Positions 17,620-26,344 of a DNA stretch of 64,000 nucleotides are shown here, piece by piece. The notes below the pieces were generated by a model, which was not told the origin of the DNA, ran no database searches, and saw nothing but the letters and a program-made list of their open reading frames with translations. Position 1 is the first letter of the stretch. Each line of letters begins with the position of its first letter. The position numbers and the translations under genes were made by a program. The DNA is from Nonomuraea soli (GTDB lineage: Bacteria; Actinomycetota; Actinomycetes; Streptosporangiales; Streptosporangiaceae), in NCBI RefSeq assembly GCF_013761175.1, contig NZ_JACDUR010000001.1, forward strand, positions 744,001 through 808,000. The letters run 5' to 3'.

Positions 17620-18883
17620 TGATCTTGTCCACGTCGGCGGTGGCCCGCTTCAGCGCCTCGGCGGCGGGCAGCTTGCCGTGCAGCGCCATCTCCAGGCTCT
17701 TGCCCATGGCGTCGCGCATGCGCACCCAGCCGGGCACGTTCGGGTTGGCGTGGTTGACGGGCAGCGCCTCGACGGCCTTGCGCAGCTCGGCGTTCTGGCC
17801 GATGTAGGGCGAGTCGACCGAGGAGGCGCGCACGGGCAGCGCGCCGAGCGCCTCGGCGTAGCTCAGGCTGGTGTCGGCGCCCATCATGTGGGCGATGAAC
17901 TGCCAGGCCGTGTCCTTCTGCCTGCTGTCCTTGTTGATCATCAGGCCGTTGGCCGGGCCGCCGAACGCCCGGGGGCCGTGGCCGTGGAAGCCGGGCGGCG
18001 GCATCAGGCGCAGGTCGCGGTCGGGGGCGGCGGCCTGGTACTTGACGATGTCACCGGCGTTCGACAGCTGCATCGCGGCCGCGCCGGTGACGATCGGCTG
18101 CTCGGCGGGCGGCGAGTTGGCCCAGGTGGCCCCGAGGGTGTTGTCGACGGCGCTCGCGCCCTGGTAGAGCCCGGCGAAGAACTCCAGCGACGCCAGCGCC
18201 TGCGGGGTGTCGAGGGTCGCCTTCTTGCCGTCGGGGGAGAGGAACTCGCCGCCGTTGGACCACAGGAGCGTGCCGTACGACTGCTGGATGCCGATCGGGT
18301 TGCTGGGCAGCACCAGCCCCGCCTTGACGATCTTGTCGCCCTCGCGCTCGGTCAGTTTCTCGGCGGCGGCCCTGACGTCCTGCCAGGTCTCGGGCGGCAC
18401 CTCCGGGTCGAGCCCGGCCGCCTTGAAGTCGGCGCCGCTGTAGACGATCATGCGCAGCGTCATGATGAGCGGCACGATGTACTGCTTGCCGCCGACCTGA
18501 CCGCCGGGCAGCGCGGCGGCCAGGTCGGCGCGCCCCTCCAGCTTGGCCACGTAGGGGGTCAGGTCCTCGATGCGGTCGTTGGCCGCCAGGTCCGCGGTGG
18601 CGGCCACGCCGTGGCCGATCACGTCGGGGGCGGTGCCCGCGGCGAAGGCGGCGTTCAGCTTGGGCGAGAGCTCGGCCCAGTCGACGTAGGTGACCTCGAC
18701 GTCGGCGCCGCTCGCCTTCTCGAAGGCGGGCACGATGCTCTCCTTGACGAGCTTCATCTCCGCCTCGCTGTTGCCGGGGAACCACACGGTCAGCTTGCCG
18801 GGGGGCTGCCCGCCGGAGGGGGCGGCGGAGGAGCACGCGGTCAGGACCAGGGCGAGCAGGCCCGCGGTGAATAAGGTGCGCAT
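17603..18883 (-). CDS. Sugar ABC transporter substrate-binding lipoprotein
   Basis: 426 residues. The signal peptide 'MRTLFTAGLLALVLTACSSA' ends in the lipobox LTAC, so the mature protein is anchored through Cys17. The body is a cluster-B/MalE-like binding protein ('LTVWFPGNSEAEMKLVKES', 'GTAPDVIGHGVAATADLA', 'GAAAMQLSNAGDIVKY'). Sugars, oligosaccharides or glycerol-phosphodiesters are typical ligands; the actual ligand is unknown. It starts 10 nt downstream of lacI on the same strand and is the first structural gene of the operon. Confidence 0.93.
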   Translation of the reverse strand: MRTLFTAGLLALVLTACSSAAPSGGQPPGKLTVWFPGNSEAEMKLVKESIVPAFEKASGADVEVTYVDWAELSPKLNAAFAAGTAPDVIGHGVAATADLAANDRIEDLTPYVAKLEGRADLAAALPGGQVGGKQYIVPLIMTLRMIVYSGADFKAAGLDPEVPPETWQDVRAAAEKLTEREGDKIVKAGLVLPSNPIGIQQSYGTLLWSNGGEFLSPDGKKATLDTPQALASLEFFAGLYQGASAVDNTLGATWANSPPAEQPIVTGAAAMQLSNAGDIVKYQAAAPDRDLRLMPPPGFHGHGPRAFGGPANGLMINKDSRQKDTAWQFIAHMMGADTSLSYAEALGALPVRASSVDSPYIGQNAELRKAVEALPVNHANPNVPGWVRMRDAMGKSLEMALHGKLPAAEALKRATADVDKIIATGS

Positions 18884-18893
18884 GGGGGACCCC

Positions 18894-19907
18894 CTAGGAG
18901 ATGCGGTTCAGCGTGGCGCCGGGTGCGAAGCCGCAGGGCAGCCGTTCGTGGTAGTGCAGGTCGCGCCGGCCGTCGAGGACTTCGAGCAGCAGCTCGACGG
19001 CGCGGGCGCCCATGGCGCGCCGGGCGACGACCAGATGGGTCCAGTCGTGGGTGACCGGGGTGGATTCGTTGATGGAGTCGAGGCCGACGGCCGACAGCCT
19101 GCCGGGGATGTCGACGCCGAGGGCGGCGACCTCCTCCAGTTGCTCGGTGCTCTCGACCAGCAGCACGGTGGTCTCGCGGGCGAGCAGGCCGTCCAGCCAG
19201 GCCCGGTCGAGCTCGCCGTGGCCGGCGAAGCTCTCCCCGGTGACGGTGAGCCCCAGCTCGGCGCAGGCCGCGGCGAAGGACTCGCGGCGCTCCACGCGCG
19301 GCTCGGCCCGGTCGGCCAGGCCCAGGTAGGCGACACGGCGGTGGCCGTGCTCGTGGAGCATGGCCACGAGCTGCGCCATTGCGGGGGCGTAGTCGGCGGT
19401 GACGTACGGCATCAGCGCGGCGGCGCGCTCCCTGCGCCCGATGAAGACGAAGGGGAACCCCTCGGCGGCCAGCCGCTCCAGCTCGTCGTCGTGCTGTTCG
19501 AAGCCGAGGATGATCGCGCCGTCGGCGATGCGCAGCCGGTTCTGGCCGCCGCGGAAGACACTGGGGTCGCCTCCCTGGTGCATGGAGGTGAACAGCACCA
19601 GGTCCTGCCCCGAGCGGATCGCCTGCTGCTCGATGCCGATCATGAATTCGTCGTAGTAGGACTCGCGCCCGGTCGGGAACAGCGGCTCGAAGGTGTGCAC
19701 CCCGAGCAGGCCGTTGCGCCCGCCGCGCAGGGCCCGGGCGGTGACGTTGGGCACGTAGCCGAGTTCGCGGATGGCGTCGAGGATCTTCTGCTCGGTCTCT
19801 CTGTTGATGCCGAGCTCGGCGGTCTTGCCGTTGAGCACGAGGGAGACCGTGGTCTGGGAGACGCCCGCCAGCTTGGCGATGTCTCTCTGGCGCGGCCTGC
19901 GTGTCAC
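18894..19907 (-). CDS. LacI-family transcriptional regulator of the sugar operon
   Basis: 337 residues from a GTG. The HTH plus hinge helix is 'RDIAKLAGVSQTTVSLVLNG' through 'ILDAIRELGYVPNVTARALR'. The periplasmic-binding-protein-like effector domain follows ('GLLGVHTFEPLF', 'DGAIILGFEQ', 'HGHRRVAYLGLADR'). It is the first gene of the transcript that continues into the binding protein, permeases and oxidoreductase, so the operon is autoregulated. The two TCTAAT-n4-ATTAGA dyads upstream, one just 13 nt from its start, are the likely operators, with a sugar as inducer. Confidence 0.93.
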   Translation of the reverse strand: MTRRPRQRDIAKLAGVSQTTVSLVLNGKTAELGINRETEQKILDAIRELGYVPNVTARALRGGRNGLLGVHTFEPLFPTGRESYYDEFMIGIEQQAIRSGQDLVLFTSMHQGGDPSVFRGGQNRLRIADGAIILGFEQHDDELERLAAEGFPFVFIGRRERAAALMPYVTADYAPAMAQLVAMLHEHGHRRVAYLGLADRAEPRVERRESFAAACAELGLTVTGESFAGHGELDRAWLDGLLARETTVLLVESTEQLEEVAALGVDIPGRLSAVGLDSINESTPVTHDWTHLVVARRAMGARAVELLLEVLDGRRDLHYHERLPCGFAPGATLNRIS

Positions 19908-19919
19908 GGCTGGGACCCT

Positions 19920-19935
19920 TCTAATTGGAATTAGA
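19920..19935. promoter_or_regulatory. Proximal LacI-type operator
   Basis: TCTAATTGGAATTAGA has perfect 6-bp arms TCTAAT / ATTAGA around TGGA. It lies 13 nt upstream of the lacI GTG, placed to block transcription of the sugar operon. Confidence 0.8.
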
Positions 19936-19995
19936 CGGGATCGTAGACAGACCCCCGATTACTGTCAACGGCGCCTTGGATGGCTCTAGCACGAA

Positions 19996-20011
19996 TCTAA
20001 TTTGTATTAGA
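19996..20011. promoter_or_regulatory. Distal LacI-type operator, near phoD
   Basis: TCTAATTTGTATTAGA has the same 6-bp arms as the proximal site, with centre TTGT, 76 bp away centre to centre. It is 40 bp before the phosphatase start, so it could serve DNA looping for the lacI operon, direct control of the phosphatase, or both. Confidence 0.8.
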
Positions 20012-20050
20012 TGGCTTGACGGCGGGCGGAGCGGCAAGGACTGTTCGAGC

Positions 20051-21634
20051 ATGTCTGGAAATATCGCCCGACGCCGGTTTCTCGGCTACTCCGCCGCGGG
20101 CGCCGCGGCCGTCATGCTCGGCACCGGCGCGTGGTCGACGAACGCGGCCAGAGCCGCCGTCTTCGCCAGCACGCCCTTCACTCTCGGAGTCGCCTCGGGT
20201 GACCCCTCGCCTGACGGGGCGGTGCTCTGGACCAGGCTCGCCCCCGACCCACTGGCCGCCGACGGCCTGGGCGGCGTGTCCGGCACCGCTCCCATCGCCG
20301 TGGAGTACGAGGTGGCCGAGGACTCCGCCTTCACCGCCGTCGTCCAGCGGGGCACCGTCCACGCCACCAGGGAACTGGGCTGGTCGGTGCACCCCGAGGT
20401 CGCCGGGCTGCGGCCGTGGCGCCTCTACTGGTACCGCTTCAGGTCAGGGGGCCACATCTCGCAGGCCGGCAAGTTCAGGACCGCGCCGGCCCCGGGCACC
20501 ATGCCCTCGCAGCTGAGATTCGCCTTCGCCTCCTGCGCCAGCTACGAGGGCGGGCGCTACACCGCCTACTACTACCTGGCCAGGGAGGACATCGACCTGG
20601 TGGTCTTCCTGGGCGACTACATCTACGAATACGGCGTCACCAGCACCGCGCACCACTACGACATCCCGCTGCCGTCGTACATGGCCGCCAAGTGCACCGA
20701 CCTGACCCGCTTCCGCCTGCAGTACGCCCTCCACAAGCTGGATCCGAACCTGCGCAACGCGCACGCCAACGCGGCCTGGATCATGACCTACGACGACCAC
20801 GAGGTGGAGGACGGCTTCGCCGCCGACCTGTCCAGGTACGGCACCGATCCCGCGGTGTTCCGGCGGATGCGTGCCGACGCCTACCAGGCGATGTACGAGA
20901 ACCTGCCGTTACGCCAGACCCAGGTGCCCTCGGGACCCTCCATCGGCATCCACCGGCGCCTGCAGTACGGCCTGCTGGCGGACTTCACGATGCTCGACAC
21001 CCGGCAGTACCGCACCGACCAGCCGGTCTGCTCGACCGGTTGCCCCGAGCGGTTCGACCCCAACGCGACCATGCTCGGCGCCGCCCAGCGGCAGTGGCTG
21101 ATGGACGGGCTGACCACGTCGCAGGCCCGCTGGAAGATCGTCGGCAACCAGCTGCCGATGGCCGAGACCGACCGCGACGACAGCGCGGCCAAGGTGGTCT
21201 GGACCGACCCGTGGGACGGTTACGTGGCCGAACGCAACGCCATCCTCGGGCAGGCGCGCACCGCGGGGGTCAAGAACCTGGTCGTGGTCACCGGCGACCG
21301 GCACACCAACTACGTCATGGACCTCGAGACCACCTACGAGAACACCAGCGGCGTGAAGGTGGGCACCGAGTTCGTCGGCACCGCGATCTCGACCATGGGC
21401 GACCGCGACCCGGCCGAGATGGCCGCCATCGCGGCGAAGTACATGCGCGCCAACCCGCACATGAAGTGGTGCGACATGCTCCACGGCTACAGCCGGGTGA
21501 CGGTGACGGCGGCCCAGCTGGTCAACGAGTTCCGAACCGTGCCCTACATCGAGGTCACCGGAGGTGGCATCAGCACCAAGGCCACCTTCGTCGTGCAACA
21601 CGGTGTACCGGGTGCGCAGGTGGCCAGCGTGTAG
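20051..21634 (+). CDS. phoD: PhoD-type alkaline phosphatase / phosphodiesterase, Tat-exported
   Basis: 527 residues from the ATG at 20051, which starts a Tat signal 'SGNIARRRFLGYSAAG' followed by a hydrophobic stretch; an upstream in-frame reading adds non-signal sequence over the operator. An N-terminal Fn3-like PhoD_N domain (about 45-145) precedes the metallophosphatase core: 'VVFLGDYIYEYG' (near 186), 'MTYDDHEVEDG' (near 245), 'VVTGDRHTNYV' (near 414). It binds Fe/Ca and hydrolyses phosphomonoesters or teichoic-acid-like phosphodiesters outside the membrane. It is divergent from the LacI operon and shares its operator region. Confidence 0.93.
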   Translation: MSGNIARRRFLGYSAAGAAAVMLGTGAWSTNAARAAVFASTPFTLGVASGDPSPDGAVLWTRLAPDPLAADGLGGVSGTAPIAVEYEVAEDSAFTAVVQRGTVHATRELGWSVHPEVAGLRPWRLYWYRFRSGGHISQAGKFRTAPAPGTMPSQLRFAFASCASYEGGRYTAYYYLAREDIDLVVFLGDYIYEYGVTSTAHHYDIPLPSYMAAKCTDLTRFRLQYALHKLDPNLRNAHANAAWIMTYDDHEVEDGFAADLSRYGTDPAVFRRMRADAYQAMYENLPLRQTQVPSGPSIGIHRRLQYGLLADFTMLDTRQYRTDQPVCSTGCPERFDPNATMLGAAQRQWLMDGLTTSQARWKIVGNQLPMAETDRDDSAAKVVWTDPWDGYVAERNAILGQARTAGVKNLVVVTGDRHTNYVMDLETTYENTSGVKVGTEFVGTAISTMGDRDPAEMAAIAAKYMRANPHMKWCDMLHGYSRVTVTAAQLVNEFRTVPYIEVTGGGISTKATFVVQHGVPGAQVASV

Positions 21635-21674
21635 TGTTGCGCGCTCCCCGCCGCGGGTGTATCAAGGCGCGGGG

Positions 21675-22727
21675 GTGATCGCTTTGCTGTCGCTTTACGC
21701 GGACCTGGCCGTCGGCCTGGTGATGCTCTTCCTGCTCATGTCGCTGCTGGTGAGCGGCCTCAACGAGGCGTTCGTCAGGCTGCTGTCGATCCGCTCCAAG
21801 TTCCTGTGGGCCTACCTGCGCGACACCATGGACGGCAGCGACGAGCAGGGCAAGTCGTGGCTGCCGGCCAAGGTGCGCGACGTCTTCGCCGCGCTGCCCT
21901 TCCAGCGTGACCCGCGGCCGGAGTTCAGCGACCAGCCCGCGCCCAGCGATGCCGCCCCCGCGCCGACGGCGGCGGAGGAGGCGCCGGCTCCGATGACCGA
22001 GCGCCTCTACGAGCGCGTGCAGGAGATCGACCATCCCAGGACCGGCAGGACCAGCATCGCCAACATCCCGCCCGAGCGGTTCGCGGTGGCGGTCGTGGAG
22101 ATGGCGGCGGCCGAGCCGGAAGGTGTCGAAGGCCTGCTCGGCAAGCTCCAGGAGCTCAAGAGCCCGCTGCACGGCCACCTCAAGGGCGTCTGGGAGGGCG
22201 CCCAGCGCGACATGGACCGCTTCCGCCAGGGTGTCGAGATCTGGTTCGACGCCGAGATGCAGCGCCTGTCGATGCTCTACAAGAGGTACGTCAAGTGGGT
22301 CGTGGCCGTGCTCGGCCTGCTGATCACGCTGATCTTCAGCCTCGACGGGGTGGAGTTCGCCAAGTCGGTGCTGCGCGACAACGGCTACCGCGCCGCCGTC
22401 GCCGCCGCCGCGTCGGGAGGGCCGGAGGTGGTCGAGCAGCTCAAGGTCAAGTGCACCCAACCGGGGGAGTCGAGCGACCTGGCCGGCTGCATCACCGAGA
22501 CCCTCAGCTCGCCCGCGCTCATCCAGGCGCTCGGCAACGCCGTCGTGAGCGTGTCGGTGCCCGCCGAGGGCGACCCCAGCGTCCAGTGGAACGGCGGCGC
22601 CTGGTGGGACCGGCTGACCACCTGGACCCACTGGCCCGGATTCCTGCTCACCTATGTCGCGCTGCTGTTCGGAGCGCCGTTCTGGTGGGACATCCTGCGG
22701 CGAATCACCGGTTTCAAGCGGTCCTGA
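21675..22727 (+). CDS. Integral membrane protein of unknown function
   Basis: 350 residues from a GTG at 21675. There is one N-terminal membrane helix ('LAVGLVMLFLLMSLLVSGLN'), a long cytoplasmic or periplasmic domain of about 190 residues with an Ala/Pro-rich stretch (PAPSDAAPAPTAAEEAPAP) and a helical region 'DMDRFRQGVEIWFDAEMQRL', then two C-terminal helices ('WVVAVLGLLITLIFSLDGV' and 'LLTYVALLFGAPFWWDILRR'). I do not recognise a named family. It follows phoD by 40 bp on the same strand and could be co-transcribed with it. Confidence 0.7.
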   Translation: MIALLSLYADLAVGLVMLFLLMSLLVSGLNEAFVRLLSIRSKFLWAYLRDTMDGSDEQGKSWLPAKVRDVFAALPFQRDPRPEFSDQPAPSDAAPAPTAAEEAPAPMTERLYERVQEIDHPRTGRTSIANIPPERFAVAVVEMAAAEPEGVEGLLGKLQELKSPLHGHLKGVWEGAQRDMDRFRQGVEIWFDAEMQRLSMLYKRYVKWVVAVLGLLITLIFSLDGVEFAKSVLRDNGYRAAVAAAASGGPEVVEQLKVKCTQPGESSDLAGCITETLSSPALIQALGNAVVSVSVPAEGDPSVQWNGGAWWDRLTTWTHWPGFLLTYVALLFGAPFWWDILRRITGFKRS

Positions 22728-22762
22728 CCTATGACGACCACCTTGTGTAGACATCGCCTGAC

Positions 22763-22798
22763 TTGACTACCTAAATTCCTACCGGGATTATGGGGAAT
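22763..22798 (+). promoter_or_regulatory. Leaderless-type promoter of the organosulfur operon
   Basis: TTGACT (22763-22768), 17-bp spacer, GATTAT (22786-22791), then 7 nt to the ATG at 22799. The predicted transcript begins at the start codon. The spacer contains a GTAGGAATTT element on the minus strand. A similar GTAGGAAAT lies just before the -35 of the second sulfonate operon (57941-57949). Confidence 0.6.
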
Positions 22799-23803
22799 AT
22801 GCGGATTCCCCATCGTCTCCTGCCCGTCCTGACCGCCCTCGTCGTCACCGTCACCGCCTGTTCGTCCGCGGGAGCCAGCCAGGGAGCCGCTGACGCGGCG
22901 GTGCTCAAGCTCCAGGACCCCGGCAACGCCGGACCCCTCGCCTACGCCAAGAAGACCGGCATCCTCGAGCAGCGCCTGGCCAAGGTCGGCGCGAAGGTCG
23001 AGTGGGGCGGCAGCTACGCCTCCTTCACCGCCACGATCGACGCGGTGCGCTCCGGCTCCGTCAACGTCCTGCAGGGCGCCATCTCGCCGGTCCTCGGCTA
23101 CCTGGCCAACAGCAAGGACATCAAGATCTTCTCCTTCACCGACCGGGTGACCGACCCGGCCGCTCCCAAGACCGACGGGCTGGTGGTCCCGGCCGGCAGC
23201 CCCGTCAAGGACATCAAGGAGCTGGCAGGCAAGCAGGTCGCGGTCAACAAGGGCGGACGCGGCGAATACCTGCTGCTGCTCGCCCTGGAGCAGGCCGGAG
23301 TCCCCGTCGACCAGGTCAAGCGCGTCTACCTCAACCCCGACCAGGCCGCCTCCGCCTTCGCCACCGGCAAGGTCGACGCCTGGTGGGCGATCGTGCGCGC
23401 CTACCCGGAAGTGATCGCCAAGGGCGCCCGCGTGCTCGTGCACAGCAACGCCCTGCCCGACCAGGACATCAGCATCTACGCCGCGCGCAACGAACTGCTC
23501 GACCGTCACCCCGAGGCGGTCAGGACCTACCTCGACGTGGTGCGCGAGCTGACCGAGGAGGCGAAGAAGAGCCCGGAGAAGTTCCAGAACGTCTTCCTCC
23601 AGCAGGGCCCGACCGCGCTCAGCGGCGAGCGGCTGCAGATCGAGCTCGACAAGTCCCGTTACGCCAACCCGCCCCGTCCGGCGACCGCCGCCGACGGAGC
23701 GTTCGTGACCGACGTCGCCTCGATCTTCACCAAGTACGGCGTGCTGCCCGCCGCCATCGACCCCGCCTCGGTGATCCACGAGTTCAGGAAGGCGGCGGCG
23801 TGA
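22799..23803 (+). CDS. ssuA: Sulfonate-type ABC substrate-binding lipoprotein
   Basis: 334 residues from the ATG at 22799, chosen over the ATG 9 nt upstream because a -10 box ends 7 nt before it. The signal peptide 'LPVLTALVVTVTACSSAG' has lipobox VTAC. The body is an SsuA/NMT1-like bilobal binding protein: 'GGSYASFTATIDAVRSGSVN', 'VVPAGSPVKDIKELAGKQVA', 'ATGKVDAWWAIVRAYPEV'. It delivers an organosulfur compound, probably an (aryl)sulfonate or sulfinate, to the permease encoded next. GTGA overlap with that gene shows tight coupling. Ligand identity is inferred from the catabolic genes in the same operon. Confidence 0.9.
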   Translation: MRIPHRLLPVLTALVVTVTACSSAGASQGAADAAVLKLQDPGNAGPLAYAKKTGILEQRLAKVGAKVEWGGSYASFTATIDAVRSGSVNVLQGAISPVLGYLANSKDIKIFSFTDRVTDPAAPKTDGLVVPAGSPVKDIKELAGKQVAVNKGGRGEYLLLLALEQAGVPVDQVKRVYLNPDQAASAFATGKVDAWWAIVRAYPEVIAKGARVLVHSNALPDQDISIYAARNELLDRHPEAVRTYLDVVRELTEEAKKSPEKFQNVFLQQGPTALSGERLQIELDKSRYANPPRPATAADGAFVTDVASIFTKYGVLPAAIDPASVIHEFRKAAA

Positions 23804-24651
23804 GCACGCTCGCGCAGAGCCCGGCGCTGCCGGCGGAGGCGGCCGGCACCCTCGAGACCCCGCGCCACCTCGGCGTGCGACGCCGGCCCGCCGCCCTCTC
23901 CCTGACCGTGCGGCTCAGCGTTCCCCTGCTGCTCCTGCTGGCCTGGTGGTACGGCTCGGCGTCAGGCGCCCTGTCACCCGACGTCCTGGCCGGACCCGGC
24001 GCCGTCCTCGGCGCGCTGGGCGAGCTCATCGCCACCGGGCAGCTCGGGGAGTACCTGGCCGCCTCGGCCGTGCGCGCCGGTCTCGGCGTCGCCGTCGGCG
24101 CGGGACTCGGCCTGCTCCTGGGCGTGCTGTCCGGCCTGTCGGCGCTCGGCGAGGAGCTGATCGACCCGACCATGCAGATGAAGCGGGCGGTGCCGTTCCT
24201 GGCACTGGTCCCGCTGTTCATCTCCTGGTTCGGCGTCCAGGAGACCTTCAAGGTCGTGCTCATCGCCGTGGCCGCCGCCGGACCCATGTACGCCTACGTC
24301 TACCTGGGCGTACGCGGCGTCGACCGCAAGGTCGTCGAGGCCGCGCGCGGCTTCGGGCTGCGCGGCGCCCGCCTGGCCTTCGGCGTGATCATTCCCAGCG
24401 CGCTGCCGAACATCCTCATGGCCCTGCGCATCTGCCTGTCGATCTCGCTCACCGGCCTCATCGCCGCCGAGCAGATCGGCGCCACCGAGGGCATCGGCTA
24501 CCTGGTCACCCTCGCGCAGCAGTACTACCGCAGCGACTACATGGTGTTGTGCATCGCCATCTACGCGGTGCTCGGCCTCGCCATCGACCTGGCCATCCGC
24601 GGGGTCGAGCGACTGGCGATGCCCTGGCGTGCGCACCTGGCGGCCCGATGA
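23800..24651 (+). CDS. ssuC: Sulfonate-type ABC transporter permease
   Basis: 283 residues from the GTG of a GTGA overlap. After a 30-residue cytosolic tail there are six membrane helices beginning 'LSVPLLLLLAWWYGSASGAL'. The ATPase-docking loop is 'VVEAARGFGLRGARLAFGVI', typical of SsuC/TauC/NrtB permeases. It functions as a homodimer with the ATPase encoded next. The operon order ssuA-ssuC-ssuB followed by desulfurising enzymes supports organosulfur import rather than nitrate or taurine. Confidence 0.92.
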   Translation: MSTLAQSPALPAEAAGTLETPRHLGVRRRPAALSLTVRLSVPLLLLLAWWYGSASGALSPDVLAGPGAVLGALGELIATGQLGEYLAASAVRAGLGVAVGAGLGLLLGVLSGLSALGEELIDPTMQMKRAVPFLALVPLFISWFGVQETFKVVLIAVAAAGPMYAYVYLGVRGVDRKVVEAARGFGLRGARLAFGVIIPSALPNILMALRICLSISLTGLIAAEQIGATEGIGYLVTLAQQYYRSDYMVLCIAIYAVLGLAIDLAIRGVERLAMPWRAHLAAR

Positions 24652-25334
24652 GCGCCGTCAAGATCAGCGGGCTGCGCAAGAGCTTCGGGCCCAAGACCGT
24701 CCTGGACGGGGTCGACCTGGAGATCCGGCGCGGGGAGTTCTTCGCGCTGCTCGGGCCCAGCGGCACCGGCAAGACCACCCTGCTGCGCATCCTGGCCGGA
24801 CTCGAACTGCCGGACGCGGGCACCGTGCTCGCCCCGCCGCGCCGTACGACCGTCTACCAGGAACCCCGCCTCGTGCAGGCCCGCCGTACGCTGCCGAACG
24901 TCACGATCGGCCTGCCGCGCGGCTCGCGCGCCAAGGGCGCGCAGGCGCTGGCCGAGGTGGGCCTGGAAGGGTACGGCGCGGCCTGGCCCGCCACGTTGTC
25001 GGGCGGCGAGGCCCAGCGCGTCGCCCTGGCCCGCGCGCTGGTGCGCGAGCCCGAGCTGCTCCTGCTCGACGAGCCGTTCGCCGCGCTGGACGCGCTCACC
25101 CGGCTGCAGATGCAGGAGCTGGTCGCCGAGCTGTGCGCCCGCCACCGGCCCGCCGTCGTCCTGGTGACCCACGACGTGGACGAGGCGGTACGGCTGGCCG
25201 ACCGCGTCGCCGTCTTGCGCGACGGCCGCTTCGCCGTCGAGCAGCCGATCGAGCTGCCGCACCCGCGCGACCGCGACGACCCCGACTTCATCGCCCACCG
25301 CCGCCTGTTCCTCTCGACTCTTGGAGTGTCATGA
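24648..25334 (+). CDS. ssuB: Sulfonate-type ABC transporter ATPase
   Basis: 228 residues. Walker A 'LLGPSGTGKTTLLRIL' (near 38), signature 'ATLSGGEAQRVALARALV', Walker B 'LLLLDEPFAALDALTR', and H-loop 'VVLVTHDVDEAVRLADRV'. It powers the permease encoded upstream, with which it overlaps by ATGA. The D-loop and switch His are intact, so it should be active. It also overlaps the desulfinase-like gene downstream by ATGA. Confidence 0.94.
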   Translation: MSAVKISGLRKSFGPKTVLDGVDLEIRRGEFFALLGPSGTGKTTLLRILAGLELPDAGTVLAPPRRTTVYQEPRLVQARRTLPNVTIGLPRGSRAKGAQALAEVGLEGYGAAWPATLSGGEAQRVALARALVREPELLLLDEPFAALDALTRLQMQELVAELCARHRPAVVLVTHDVDEAVRLADRVAVLRDGRFAVEQPIELPHPRDRDDPDFIAHRRLFLSTLGVS

Positions 25335-26344
25335 CTCAGATCTGGTACACCCGCTGCCCGGTGCCCACGGCCAGCGGCCTGGCCCACCGGCTCGGCTGGC
25401 TGGCCGACGAGCTCGGGCAGGTGGGAGTCCTGCAGGACGCGCCGCCCGAGATCGCCAGGCACCACTTCGACCACCAGCTGCTCGGCCTGTTCCGCGAGGG
25501 CGGCAACGTGCCCGCCCTGGCGGCCCGCTCGGAGGGCGCGCCGACCCGGCTGATCGGGCTCACCTGGATCGAGGAGTGGCAGTCGATCCTGGTACGCCCC
25601 GATTCGGGGATCACCGACGCCGCCGGGCTGAAGGGTGCGCGCTTCGCGCTGCCGCGGTGGGCGGCCACACGCGGGGAGAGCTTCCCGCGCGCCATGGCGC
25701 TGCACGGCGCCAAGGGGGCGCTCGCGCAGGCCGGGCTGACCCTCGACGACGTCACCCTGGTCGAGGTCGAGCAGCCGCCCTCGCGCATCGGCCGCGCCGA
25801 GCCCGGCGCTCCTCGCGGAGCTGCCTGGTCGTGGCCCGGCATCGCCGAGCTCGCCGCCGGTCAGGTCGACGCCGTCTACGTCAAGGGCGCTCGGGCGGCC
25901 GAGCAGGCCGCCGAGATCGGCGCCGTCGTCGCGGTCGACCTCGACGCGCACCCCGACCCGCGCACCCGCGTCAACAACGGCACGCCCCGCCCGATCACCG
26001 TTCACGAGCAGCTCCTGAAGGAGCAGCCCGAGGTGGTCGTCAAGTTCCTCGTGCAGTCGCTGCGCGCCGGCGACTGGGCCGCCTCCAACCTGCCAAGCGT
26101 GCACGAGATCCTCGCGGGCGAGACCAACTCCGGCCTCGACGGCGTGCGCACCGCCTACCGCAACGACTTCCACCTCGACCTCCACCCGGACCTGTCGGCC
26201 GAGCGGCTGGAGCTGCTGGGCATCCAGAAGCGGTTCCTGCTCACCCACGGTTTCCTGGCCGCCGACTTCGACCTGGAGTCATGGGCCGCCCCCGAGCCGC
26301 TGGAGCAGGCCCGGGCGCTGCTGGCGGACAGGCAGGCCGCGTGA
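25331..26344 (+). CDS. DszB-like sulfinate desulfinase
   Basis: 337 residues, no signal peptide. It aligns through its length with 2'-hydroxybiphenyl-2-sulfinate desulfinase: 'YTRCPVPTASG' matches the DszB YSNCPVPN region, placing Cys9 on the catalytic Cys27; 'HHFDHQLLGLFREGGNVPAL' places His45 on His60 and Arg55 on Arg70; and the C-terminal 'LELLGIQKRFLLTHGFL' plus 'WAAPEPLEQ' match the DszB end. DszB releases sulfite from an aromatic sulfinate. Between an importer and two flavin monooxygenases it likely completes desulfurisation of an imported aryl sulfur compound. The true substrate is unknown. Alignment is from memory of the DszB sequence. Confidence 0.85.
   Translation: MTQIWYTRCPVPTASGLAHRLGWLADELGQVGVLQDAPPEIARHHFDHQLLGLFREGGNVPALAARSEGAPTRLIGLTWIEEWQSILVRPDSGITDAAGLKGARFALPRWAATRGESFPRAMALHGAKGALAQAGLTLDDVTLVEVEQPPSRIGRAEPGAPRGAAWSWPGIAELAAGQVDAVYVKGARAAEQAAEIGAVVAVDLDAHPDPRTRVNNGTPRPITVHEQLLKEQPEVVVKFLVQSLRAGDWAASNLPSVHEILAGETNSGLDGVRTAYRNDFHLDLHPDLSAERLELLGIQKRFLLTHGFLAADFDLESWAAPEPLEQARALLADRQAA

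Noticed and set aside
22731..22766. Sulfur-responsive leader peptide MTTTLCRHRLT as a firm gene
   Set aside because: It has one Cys codon, no promoter or ribosome site could be placed before it, and it sits 3 nt after the previous gene; reported only as a possibility.
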